This document shows positions 15,727-25,125 of a stretch of DNA of 64,000 nt, one piece after another. Source of the DNA: Bradyrhizobium erythrophlei (lineage in GTDB: Bacteria > Pseudomonadota > Alphaproteobacteria > Rhizobiales > Xanthobacteraceae); NCBI GenBank assembly GCA_900129675.1, contig FSRD01000001.1, positions 2,221,501-2,285,500 of the forward strand, given 5' to 3'. Under the pieces are notes generated by a model. The model saw nothing but the letters and a program-made list of their open reading frames with translations, was not told the origin of the DNA and did not search any database. Each line of letters opens with the position of its first letter. The first letter of the stretch is position 1. The position numbers and the translations under genes are program-made.

Positions 15727-17717
15727 AGAGGCGCGCCATGATTGCAACCGGCACGTTTATATCGGCGCTGGCGCTGGCTGGATGTCAGCAGGACGCGAAA
15801 GCGCCCGAGCCTGTGCGGCCCGTGCTGTCGATGGTCCTTGAGCCGAGCCGCGCGGACGGTATCGTCGCCGTGGGTGTTGTTGAGCCGCAGTACAAGACCA
15901 ATCTTGCCTTCCGCGTGCTGGGACGTCTGACCGGGCGTCCCGTCTCGGTTGGCGACCTCGTCAGCGAAGGACAAACTGTCGGTGTCATCGATCCCACGGC
16001 TCTGGAGCTTGCGGTACGCTCGGCCAAGGCTGAGCTGACGAAGGCCGAGGCGCAGTTGGCGACTGCAACGGCGACGGAGCAGCGGCAGCGAGCCCTCATC
16101 ACAACCGAGGCCACCACAAAGCAGACACTGGACAATGCCGAGCAGGCGCGGGCCGGCGCCACTGCGTCGGTGGCGCACGCACAGGCGAACTTGATCAAGG
16201 CGATCGAGCAACGGGGCTATGCACAGATCAAGGTCGAATTCGCCGGCGTCGTCACTGCGGTGGGCGCAGAAGTTGGACAGGTGGTCTCTCCTGGCCAAAA
16301 TGTCGTGACAGTTGCGAGGCCAGATATCAGGGAGGCGGTGGTCGATATCGGGGAGGATTTCCCGGTGCCGCTTGAAATTGGCTTGCCATTCACAATCGGC
16401 TTGCAGCTACTCCCCGCCGTTCAGATCGAAGGCAAGGTTCGCGAGATCGCCCCGCAGGCAGACCCCGTGACGCGCCTACGGCGAGTCCGCATCGCCCTGA
16501 ACAATCCCCCTGAAAGCTTCCGCTTGGGCACGACCGTTACGGCGAAGTGAGCAGCCGACAAGGCTGAGAGTCTGACTGGGTGAAAGTCCCGGTACCGTCA
16601 ATTACCTGTATTCGGACGGTTAGCATATCCGGTGCGTGTGGAGGCAACAAAGCACGATAGGCCCGGACGTAAAATCCCCGGCTGCCCTGCAGCCGTATGT
16701 GCAGCGGTAGGAACGATCTGGGGGGAGAGCAAACTTGGAGGCCGGAACATCAAGGAATATCTGCATCCTCGAAATAACGGGCCTGCGAGAAGTCGTAATT
16801 CGTGGGACAAAACGCGGGAAGCCGACCCATTCTTCGCTTGGGGAAGGCCGATGACATCGTGGAAGAAACAGGTGAGAGCACACGGTGTACCGCCGGGGTA
16901 GGGGATCCAGCATCCAAGGAAAGATTCTCAGAGATAACGTCGGGAAGCTCCCGGGGGCAGCAGGGACTGCGTACAACCTGCCAGGACTCTTCGAGCGAGG
17001 CTAAATGCCGAAGCAGGAGAGAGCCCAACGGGAGTGGCACATGAGCCCGTAGGAGCGATGACGGAGGGGTAACGCCCTCGGAGGAGATGGCACTCACATC
17101 TCCCCAACGGAGGTAGCACCGAAGTTGGGCAAAGGGGCTCAGGACACTTGGCGGCCTACTTGGCCGTATGGCGGCCGGCTTGATAAAACCGGCGTAACGC
17201 CACGACAGCTCAGGAGGCGAGGCTGAAGGCAAACCAGAATGGCGGGGGTGTACACGGACCAGCGTTTAAACCTCTCCAAACTTGGGAAGGCCTTCGGAAG
17301 AAAGCCAAAGTTTCAAACCGGACCCGGGAAATCTGGCCGTCCGGGATTATAGGGGGGCTTCGGGAAACGTAAGCCACGGTGAGACTGTGAACCCGTCTTG
17401 CAATCGAAAGAGCAGGAACGGAAACTCCTCACCTACAGCGGGGCGCGCCCGATTTCTATCCCAGTCTCGGAATAGCGCAAAGTCCGAGATTGTGCGTTCC
17501 CGCCTCAGCAGTGCTCGCCAAGGATGGCGCAAATTTCGTCTGGGTCGTGGATCAGCCTGCGAGCACCGTGTCGCTGCACAAGGTCGATCTCGCCGGGGAC
17601 CCGGCAGGCGCCCGCGTCACCGGCGGGCTTGCTCCCGGCGCGCGCATCGTGACCGCCGGAATCCACAGCCTCAAGCAAGGACAACAAGTCCGTATCGAAC
17701 AGGATCAGACGCCATGA
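15723..17717 (+). CDS. RND efflux adaptor 2, split by a group II intron (exons 15723-16546, 17474-17717)
   Basis: A second lipoprotein adaptor (lipobox ALAGC). Exon 1 reads to RLGTTVTA and then into the intron, where the unspliced frame stops at 16550. Exon 2 resumes AQSPRLCVPASAVLAKDGAN and continues to the stop at 17717, whose TGA overlaps the permease ATG. Exon lengths are 824 and 244 nt, total 1068 = 356 codons, so exact excision of 16547-17473 restores one frame. The 3' junction was set by combining the reading frame with the AT ending, so it is an inference. Without splicing the adaptor lacks its C-terminal membrane-proximal domain. Confidence 0.85.
16547..17473 (+). mobile_element. ORF-less group II intron in adaptor gene
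   Basis: About 927 nt. It begins GTGAGCAGCCGAC, close to the bacterial group II 5' consensus GUGYG, with an early GTGAAAGTCCCG element. A domain V-like hairpin is at 17318-17346: CCGGACCCGG-GAAA-TCTGG...GTCCGG, with a GAAA tetraloop. No reverse transcriptase frame is present; open frames inside it are unconvincing. Insertion is in the sense orientation of the host gene, and removal restores the adaptor frame. The 3' end at 17473 is less certain than the 5' end: a CCTAC ending at about 17434 like those of the other two introns would not restore frame. Confidence 0.75.
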
Positions 17718-20700
17718 AGTCATTCAACCTTTCCGACTGGGCGCTCCGCCATCGTTCGCTCGTCTGGTATTTCATGATCGCCTTCATGGCGGCGGGCCTC
17801 TTTGCCTACCTTCAGCTTGGTCGTCAGGAAGATCCCGACTTCACCATCAAGACGATGGTGATCCAGGCGCAGTGGCCGGGCGCATCGCCCGAAGAAATGA
17901 CGCGCCAGGTCACCGACAGGATCGAAAAAAAGCTCGAGGAGCTGGAATCGCTCGACTACACCAAGAGCGTGACGGTCGCGGGCCAGACCACCGTATTCGT
18001 CTATCTGCGAGACACGACAAAGGCGGCTGACGTCAAGCCGACCTGGGTCCGCGTCCGCAACATGATCGCGGATATCAAGGGCGAATTCCCGCAAGGTGTC
18101 ATCGGGCCGGGTTTTAACGATCGCTTCGGCGACGTGTTCGGTAACATCTACGCCTTCACCAGCGACGGCTTGACCCAGCGTCAGCTGCGCGACGAGGTCG
18201 AGGACGTCCGTGCCAAGGTCTTGACCGTGCCGGATGTGGGTAAGGTCGACATTCTGGGAACGCAGGACGAGGTGATTTATCTCGAATTCTCCACCCGGAA
18301 GATCGCGGCCCTTGGCCTCGACGTCCGCTCGATCATGGCCTCCCTGCAGGGACAAAACGCGGTTGCGCCATCCGGGGTGTTCCAGGAGGGGTCCGAGCGA
18401 ATCAGCGTGCGGGTGAACGGCCGGTTCACGTCGGAGGCAAGCCTGAACGCGGTCAATCTTCGCATCAACGACCGCTTCTTTCCGTTGACTGACGTCGCGA
18501 CCATCACGCGCGGTTATGCCGATCCGGCCAAGACCTTGTTCAGGTACAACGGCCAGCCTGCAATCGGGCTTGCCATCGGCATGAAGTCCGGCGCAAACCT
18601 GCTTCACTTCGGCGAGGCGCTGAAAGAGCAAATGACGAAGGTCATTGCCGACCTCCCGATCGGCGTCGGCGTTCACCTGGTCGCCGATCAGCCGGTCGTC
18701 GTCGAGCATGCGGTGTCGGGCTTCACCGAAGCGCTGTTTGAGGCCGTGGTCATCGTTCTCGCCATCAGCTTTCCCAGCTTGGGCATGCGCGCCGGGCTTG
18801 TCGTCGCAATTGCGATCCCGCTGGTTCTCGCCATCACCTTCGTGGTGATGAACCATGCCGGCATTTCATTGCAGAGAATTTCGCTGGGCGCATTGATCAT
18901 CGCGCTCGGCCTTCTGGTCGATGACACCATGATTGCCGTCGAAATGATGGTGGCCCGACTGGAGGTAGGAGATCCCCTCGAAAAGGCGGCGACCCACGTC
19001 TATACGTCGACCGCTTTTCCCATGCTGACGGGCACGCTGGTCACGGTCGCAGGCTTCATCCCGATCGGGCTGAACAGCAGCAATATGCCGGCGAATTCAC
19101 TTTCACCCTGTTCGTGGTGATTGCGGTCTCCCTGATCGTGTCGTGGATCGTCGCGGTGCTGTTCACGCCTCTGCTCGGCGTCACCATCCTGCCCGCAAAG
19201 ATGAAGGGCCACCAAGAGGAGAAGGGCCGGCTGGCGCAGATGTTCGCCTGCCTGCTGCTCGTCTGCATGCATCACCGCTGGATCACCGTCGGCGTGACGG
19301 TTGCAGCTTTCTTCGTCGCGTTGTTCGGCATGAATTTCGTGCAGCAGCAGTTCTTTCCCTCGTCGGATCGCAGCGAACTGGTGATCGACTGGAACCTCCC
19401 CCAGAACGCTTCGATCGCCGACACCAATGCGCAGATGGCGCGCTTCGAGCGCGAACAGCTGCAGGGCAGTGGCTCCGTCGAGCAGTGGTCGACTTATGTC
19501 GGCACGGGCGCGCCGCGTTTCGTCCTGTCGTTCGACGTGCAGACGGCCAATGCATGGTTTGGCCAGCAAGTAGTTGTGACCAAGGGCGGCATAAAGGCGC
19601 GCGATCTCGTCAAGGCGCAATTTGAGGAATATCTGAGGAAGACGTTTCCTGGTACCGACACCTACGTCAAGTTGCTCGAGGTCGGTCCTCCGGTGGGACG
19701 TCCCGTGCAATACCGCGTGAGCGGGCCAGACATCGCGAAGGTCAGGGATATCTCGCAGGAACTCGCCGGCACCGTCCGGAGCAACCCCGATCTCGTGTTC
19801 GACTGGATGGAGCCTGCGCGCGTCGTCAAGGTCGACGTTCTCCAGGACAAGGCGCGCCAGCTCGGCGTGACGTCGGAAGACATCGCCACGACCCTGAACT
19901 CGGTGCTCGAGGGCACCCCGATCACACAGGTTCGCGACAGCATCTATCTCGTCAATGTCACCGGACGCGCTACGACGGCGGAGCGCGCCTCGATCGACAC
20001 GCTGCGCGATCTGCAGTTAACCGGGCTCAGCGGGCAGTCGGTGCCGCTCGGGGCCGTGGCCAATCTGCGCTACGAAATCGAGCAGCCGACGATCTGGCGC
20101 CGCGCGCGCATTCCTACGATCACGCTGAAGGCTGGCGTCGTCACCAACGTCCAGCCAAAGACAATCATGGATCAGTTGGCGCCGAGGGTGGCGGAGTTCG
20201 CCAAAGAACTGCCGGCGGGGTATTCGGTGGCGATCGGCGGCTCCGTCGAGGAGAGCGCCAAGAGCCAGGCCCCGATCATAGCGGTTGTTCCACTCATGCT
20301 GTTCGTCATGGCCACGGTCCTGATGATTCAGCTGCAGAGCTTCCATCGCCTGTTCTTGGTGTTTGCGGTCGCGCCGCTTGCCGTGATCGGCGTCGTCGTG
20401 GCCATGCTGCCGAGCGGCTCGCCGCTTGGGTTCGTTGCCATCCTCGGCGTCCTGGCACTGATTGGTATTCTGGTCCGAAACTCGGTGATCCTGATCGTGC
20501 AGATCGAGAATCTGAGGAAGGAGGGGCGCCCGGCCTGGGATGCCGTTGTGGAAGCGACCGAGCATCGCATGCGGCCGATCCTGCTGACGGCGGCCGCTGC
20601 AAGTCTCGCGCTGATTCCGATCGCGCGCGAGATTTTCTGGGGCCCGATGGCCTACGCGATGATGGGCGGCATCATCGTTGGCACGCTGCTGACGCTCTTG

Positions 20701-20859
20701 TTCCTGCCGGCGCTCTATGTGGCGTGGTTCCGGATCTACCCCGATCACGACGATTGCCGGCCAACCCCTGAGGCTGTGGACTTGACGCAACATCCCCCGC
20801 CGTCGGAGCGCGTATCCGCGCAGAACGAACCGGCGCCGGTTCTTGAGACGCAATTCTAG
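17714..20859 (+). pseudogene. RND efflux permease, +2 frameshift
   Basis: An inner-membrane proton-driven efflux permease of the AcrB/MexB superfamily (HAE1-like), start ATG 17714: MKSFNLSDWALRHRSLVWYF. RND landmarks include QAQWPGASPEEMTRQVTDRI, VRVRNMIADIKGEF and LGLLVDDTMIAVE. The frame ends at 19120. The second half is read in another frame (from about 19095: GEFTFTLFVVIAVSLIVSWI...VTILPAKMKG) to 20859. The break is at about 19083: AGCAATATGCC where AGCAATGCC is expected, i.e. an extra AT. Removing 2 nt gives 1048 codons, normal for RND. Unless it is a sequencing error, the pump is inactive or made as two pieces. Confidence 0.88.
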
Positions 20860-20874
20860 AAAAAGGAAAACACG

Positions 20875-21033
20875 ATGACCCGGAAGACACTTTTGACGCT
20901 GTCCGTCAGTGTGACAATCACAACTATCTCGATGGCGCCAACCGCGGCGTTTGCGCAATTCTCTCCTGACCCGCCTCCGGCGCACGGGGGCGGGGACGTG
21001 GCTCGTGACAGGCGTGACGAGGATTGCCGATAG
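20875..21033 (+). CDS. 52-aa secreted peptide at the end of the RND operon
   Basis: A short frame: MTRKTLLTLSVSVTITTISM, then a signal peptide ending AAFAQ and a mature part of only about 25 residues, rich in Pro, Gly and Asp and ending DEDCR. AAAAAGGAAA precedes the ATG, 15 bases after the permease stop. The signal peptide, ribosome site and position in the operon support expression. No homologue is recognised, though small Pro-rich tails at the end of Bradyrhizobium efflux operons may be common. Confidence 0.55.
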   Translation: MTRKTLLTLSVSVTITTISMAPTAAFAQFSPDPPPAHGGGDVARDRRDEDCR

Positions 21034-21201
21034 CCTCGAATAGGAATGATCGCGACCCCAGATGAGATGCGAGCTTCGGGCGAGGTGTTCGGCTGGCGCG
21101 ACTAACAACCGTTCATCGATTGCATCTCAGGGATATCCGGCGGACGAGAGGTCGCCGGATCTCCCTTCTATGGTTCTCCGGTCAGTGCGGATCGGGAACG
21201 G

Positions 21202-21657
21202 TTACGCGGCGCGGATGAGACCGAGCTGCTGCAAGGCGGTGACGCCATCGTCGAGGCCGATTTCCTCGATGATCTTTCCCTCCTTGAGCTTCAGCACGGT
21301 GGTGCCAGTGAATTTCATCTTGCGGCCGGTATTGGACGGCAAGGATCCCACCAGGAAGTCGCTGAATGCGGGTCCCGTATGCGTCCCGCCGCCTTCCCAG
21401 CGGCCGACAACGTAGTCACCTTCCGCGATAAGATCCGCAGCTCCCCAGAAGTTGAGATCGGGGAACGCTTTTCGAAAGTCCGTCATGAACGCTTTGATGT
21501 CTTCCCGGCCTCGGCGCGGTTCGTGGAGTGAATACTGCAGGAGCATGTCGGGCGCAGCGAGTTCATCGACAATTCCGAGGTCGCAAGTCTTGCCCCAGAA
21601 ATCCGTGAACCACCGGCCAACAATGGCCTTGTTATCTTCTTCCTTCGACACGATCAC
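21202..21657 (-). CDS. SnoaL-like ester cyclase family protein
   Basis: A 151-aa SnoaL/NTF2-fold protein. The pattern VGRWFTDFWGKTCDLGIVDE, then LAAPDMLLQYSLHEPRRGRE, FPDLNFWGAADLIAEGD and VVGRWEGGGTHTG is typical of the polyketide-cyclase-like family. These proteins have varied small-molecule roles. GTG start at 21657 with GGAGAA upstream. It is single and not obviously tied to its neighbours. Confidence 0.82.
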   Translation of the reverse strand: MIVSKEEDNKAIVGRWFTDFWGKTCDLGIVDELAAPDMLLQYSLHEPRRGREDIKAFMTDFRKAFPDLNFWGAADLIAEGDYVVGRWEGGGTHTGPAFSDFLVGSLPSNTGRKMKFTGTTVLKLKEGKIIEEIGLDDGVTALQQLGLIRAA

Positions 21658-21804
21658 TTCTCCTGTTGTGTGCTTGGTTGCTGTCCGCCATCAGTGGACG
21701 TTCTCAGGGTAGATCTGGACGATGGTTGTTGAACTCCGGTTGTTGTCGGCAAATCGAAACTCGCCAGCGGACGCCCGGCAGGCTTCCGTCAACGAACATC
21801 CAAA

Positions 21805-22367
21805 TCAGATCGCAACTTCTTTGTTGATCAGGGCCTGCTTGCGTTCGATGCCCCAGCGATAACCCGCCATCGCGATCCACTGTTGCCCATGACGCGGTGA
21901 CAGGGGATTGCCAGGGCGATCGGGTTCTCAGCGCAGGCCTGAGCGATCGCTCGCAGCGATTTGGGTCCGCTCACACGGCGGGCGAGTTGCGCGTAGGTGA
22001 GGGGCTTTCTGATGGCAATCGTGCGAAGCGCATCCCAAACACGACGCTGGAATGGCGTGCCGCGAATATCGAGGTCAAGTTCGAGCGGATTGCGGGGGAC
22101 AGCGATGAATTGCAGAATCTTGGTCAGGTCAGCGCGAAGCCGGCGGTTGTGCGAGACAATCCGGCTGCCCGGGAAGCTTGCAGCCAGATCCTGCTCCACC
22201 TCTTCGGCCGTCGAGCCAAACAGGATTGCACAAACGCCGATTGGGCTGCGCGCGACAAGAACCTTCCCAAGGGCGCAGTCGCCGACTACGAACTCGATTT
22301 CGTGCGCGGCGACGCTCTTGAATGATGCGGTCTCGCGGGACGCGAGATCGGTGACGATCAGATTCAT
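21805..22367 (-). pseudogene. ogt: methylated-DNA cysteine methyltransferase (Ogt-like), C-terminal frameshift
   Basis: A DNA repair methyltransferase that transfers methyl groups from O6-methylguanine to its own cysteine. The core RGTPFQRRVWDALRTIAIRK, LTYAQLARRVSGPKSLRAIA and active-site PCHRV are intact. After HRVMGNSGS the frame shifts; the conserved ending GYRWGIERKQALINKEV is found in another frame, with stop at 21805. The break at about 21866 reads TCGCGATGG where TCGATGG is expected, i.e. an extra CG. The open frame continues to 21828, so a protein with an altered last ~15 residues may still be made. Start ATG 22367. An IS200 copy lies upstream. Confidence 0.8.
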
Positions 22368-22487
22368 AGGTCTAACCAAACCTGCTAAGCCCCCGCCTAT
22401 GGCGGGGCGAAAACAGGAAGTTTTACAGCTACGGGAATGAAGTCATGAAGTCTCCTTGGGGAACCGCCAAGAACCCTCAAGGAGACC

Positions 22488-24910
22488 ATGATGGAAGCAG
22501 AGTTCAATCATCTTAATCACGCGACCTGGGAGTGCAAGTACCACGTCGTGTTTACACTGAAGTACCGCAAGAAGCTTCTTTTCGGCAAGATAAAGCGGCA
22601 CCTGGGGCAAGTGTTTCACGATCTGGCGCGACGGAAGGAGTGCCGGATCGAGGAAGGACATTTGATGCCGGATCACGTTCACATGTTGATATCGATACCT
22701 CCCAAATATTCGGTGGCGCAGATCATCGGATACATGAAAGGGAAGAGTTCGATATGGATGTGTGTCCAGTAAAGGCTAGCATGTTCAGCAGGGGACAGTC
22801 CTGCCGGGGTAGAAGTTAGAGCCCCGTAGTTCGGATAGCGGAGGAGATGGAAACAGAACCTACGAAGCCTATCGACAAAATCTCCCTGGGGGAGATTAAC
22901 GAGTCACCGGGCCGTAATAACAGTGAACGCGTTGTGGCCTCGAAAAGAAGTAAGTCCGAGGGCCGAGCCCGCATCCATAGGGCGAAGGCAGCATGAACAG
23001 CCGAACACTAACCGACACGACTGTTCATCTCGGCGGGGTGGAAGCGACGGCACGGTGACAAGGACATGCCAAGCAACTGGAGAAGCCTTCCTCGTCCCGG
23101 GGAGAAATCGCCGGAGCAAGGTAGGCCGTATAACCGGCGACACCGGGAAGGCGGCCGAAGACGAGAAGGTGGCGGCCGGGTCCGTAGTAGCGACGAAGCG
23201 GAGTAATGTCCGTGGAGCCAAGGGGCCCTGCCATTTGCGATGTCTCCAACATAAGGAAGGCAAGGACGAGATGACAAAGGCGTCCATCGATTTGCAAGAC
23301 CTGAGGCGGAGACTATACGTCAAGGCGAAGGCTGAACCGTCCTGGCGTTTTTGGGGACTGTACGTCCACGTTTGCAAGATGGAGACGCTGCGCGCTGCGT
23401 ACGAGATGGCCAAAAAGAACGATGGAGCACCGGGAATAGACGGGGTCACGTTCGAGGCCATCGAGGCGCAAGGCGTGGAGGCTCTGCTCGAGCAACTACG
23501 GGACGAACTGACCGGGCGTACCTATCAGCCACTCCCCGCGCGGAGGCAGGAGATACCGAAGGACGGGGGCAAAGTCCGTGTCCTCTCGATTCCGGCGATC
23601 CGCGACAGAGTGGTGCAAGGTGCGCTCAAGCTCATCCTCGAGCCTGTGTTCGAGGCTGACTTCCAACCGGGATCGTTTGGATATCGTCCCAAGCGGACAG
23701 CACATGATGCGATCAAGCGAGTGGCTGAAGCAATAGTCCAACGGAAGGTACGGGTTCTCGACTTTGACCTGCGGGCCTACTTTGACAATGTCCGGCATGA
23801 CCGGCTGTTGGCGAAAGTGGCGCAGCGGGTTGATGACGCGGACATCATGCATCTGCTGAAGATTATGCTGAAAGCCGCTGGCAAGAAGGGCGTTCCGCAG
23901 GGCGGTGTGATCTCGCCCTTGCTCAGTAATCTCTACCTCAATGAGGTGGACAAGATGCTGGAGCGAGCGCGGGAAGTCACCCGCAACGGCAAGTACACCC
24001 ACGTCGAATACGCGCGATTCGCTGACGACCTGGTGGTCTTGATCGACGCCTACAAACGTCATGACTGGCTGATTGGAGCCGTGACCAAACGACTTCGGGA
24101 GGAAGTTCGCCAAGCTGCAGGTGGAAATCAATGATGAAAAGAGCCGAACAGTAAACCTGGAACGAGGCGAAAGCTTCAGTTTCCTGGGGTTCGACTTCCG
24201 CTACCTCCGCAGCCTACGCGGAGCGATGCGGCCGCATTACACGCCCAAGCTCAAAAAGCGGACGGCGCTTCTGCGTGAGCTTAAAGAGGTGTTTCGCCGA
24301 CACCGGTCGCAGCCGATTGGCAGGGTAATAAGCCTGCTCAATCCGAAGCTCCGGGGGTGGGTGAACTACTTCGCGGTTGGACACTCCAGTGAGTGCTTCA
24401 GCTACATCAAAGATTGGGTGGAGAAGAAGGTCAGGCGCCAACTGGCGCAAGCTCAGAAACGAAAGGGCTTCTGCTGGAAGCGGTGGAATAGGGCGTGGCT
24501 GTACGACACTCTCGGGCTGTTCAACGGCTATCGAGTGCGACACGACGGACCGAAAGCTGCCCCAGCCGGATAGGTCCCATAAGCCTTGGCGTGAAGTAAA
24601 TGGGGGCGCGCAGTGCGGGAAATCCGCATGCTGCGTGCGACGCGGAGGGGACTGGAAACGTGGCGCGGTCGAAAGGCCTGCCGGCGCGCCAGTCCTCGAC
24701 CCTACCGCGCAGAATGTCGAACGCAAGATGCGGAATTTTCTGGGCCACAAATTCTGGGCGCGCGGATACTTTGTCACGACCGTTGGCCGGGACGAGGAAG
24801 TGATCCGGGCCTACATCAGAAACCAAGAACTGGCCGATCGGCAATTGGAGCAGTTTGAGCTGAAGATTTCAGCAGCCCAAAATTCAATCAATCGTCCAAA
24901 CATCCCTTAA
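22488..24910 (+). CDS. tnpA: IS200 transposase TnpA split by a group II intron (exons 22488-22759, 24706-24910)
   Basis: An HUH Y1 transposase. Exon 1 has HATWECKYHVVFTLKYRKK and the HUH motif in GHLMPDHVHMLISI, ending GYMKGKSSIW. Exon 2 gives AQNVERKMRNFLGHKFWARG, then the catalytic tyrosine in RAYIRNQELADRQ. Exons of 272 and 205 nt total 477 = 159 codons, so precise intron removal restores a 158-aa TnpA of normal size. The Ile codon AT|C spans the junction. Without splicing, only 95 aa would be made, lacking the tyrosine. Confidence 0.88.
22760..24705 (+). mobile_element. group II intron with (frameshifted) maturase
   Basis: About 1946 nt. 5' end GTGTGTCC; 3' end ...TCCTCGACCCTAC, i.e. AC. 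Domain V is visible at about 24610-24645: CGCAGTGCGG-GAAA-TCCGCATGCTGCG. The 5' noncoding part runs to 23270. Junctions are well supported because both flanking exons restore an IS200 transposase frame. The 3' end CTCGACCCTAC closely matches CTCGACTCTAC of the ORF-less intron at 35828-36547, so those two look related. Confidence 0.88.
23271..24573 (+). pseudogene. group II intron reverse transcriptase/maturase, frameshifted
   Basis: Two frames form one protein: 23271-24134 (MTKASIDLQDLRRRL, KNDGAPGIDGVTFEA, the RT core YARFADDLVVLID) and, shifted, 24121-24573 (EINDEKSRTVNLERGESFSF, then LNPKLRGWVNYFAVG, the maturase X domain). The break is at about 24099: GAAGTTCGCC where GAATTCGCCAAGCTG gives the conserved EEFAKLQVEIND, so one extra G. 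RT motifs are intact but the maturase/thumb domain is out of frame. It likely cannot help splicing or mobility unless the shift is a sequencing error. ATG 23271 has AAGGAAGGCAAGG upstream. Confidence 0.88.
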
Positions 24911-25125
24911 AACCGCCTTTGGCGGTTCCCAATCAAACCGCCTTTGGCGGTTCCCAATCAAACCTCCAGCTTTGCTGGAGGTTATTGGCTCCGGTGGTTT
25001 TGTTCCGCCGATGACCCTACGAACGCGGCCGTGTCAGCTCACTTCGGTTTTCGCTTTCATATTGAAGACGTCGTTTACGTTGCGCAGAAGGTAGATTGCG
25101 AACGCGCCAAACGGTGCCCGCAGGA

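Larger units (their letters stand above)
22385..24990 (+). mobile_element. IS200-like element carrying a group II intron
   Basis: The left end has a hairpin GCCCCCGCCTATGGCGGGGC (22388-22408). The right end has two tandem hairpins ACCGCCTTTGGCGGT (about 24912-24958) and a further ACCTCCAGC...GCTGGAGGT hairpin. Such subterminal hairpins are what HUH transposases of the IS200/IS605 family recognise. The transposase gene inside is split by an intron. The element sits between two alkyltransferase genes (ogt and ada). Exact ends cannot be set without comparison. Confidence 0.75.

Noticed and set aside
16560..16660. Riboswitch-like look (GGGTGAAAGTCCC resembles part of a cobalamin element)
   Set aside because: The context is the 5' region of a group II intron within a coding frame; no other riboswitch elements seen.
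17282..19120. Long open frame beginning in the group II intron and running into the RND permease
   Set aside because: The first ~144 codons are intron and out-of-frame adaptor exon; the real permease start is ATG 17714, overlapping the adaptor stop.
24905..24990. Tandem ACCGCCTTTGGCGGT units as a CRISPR-like array
   Set aside because: Only two copies with a very short spacer; they are end hairpins of the IS200 element.
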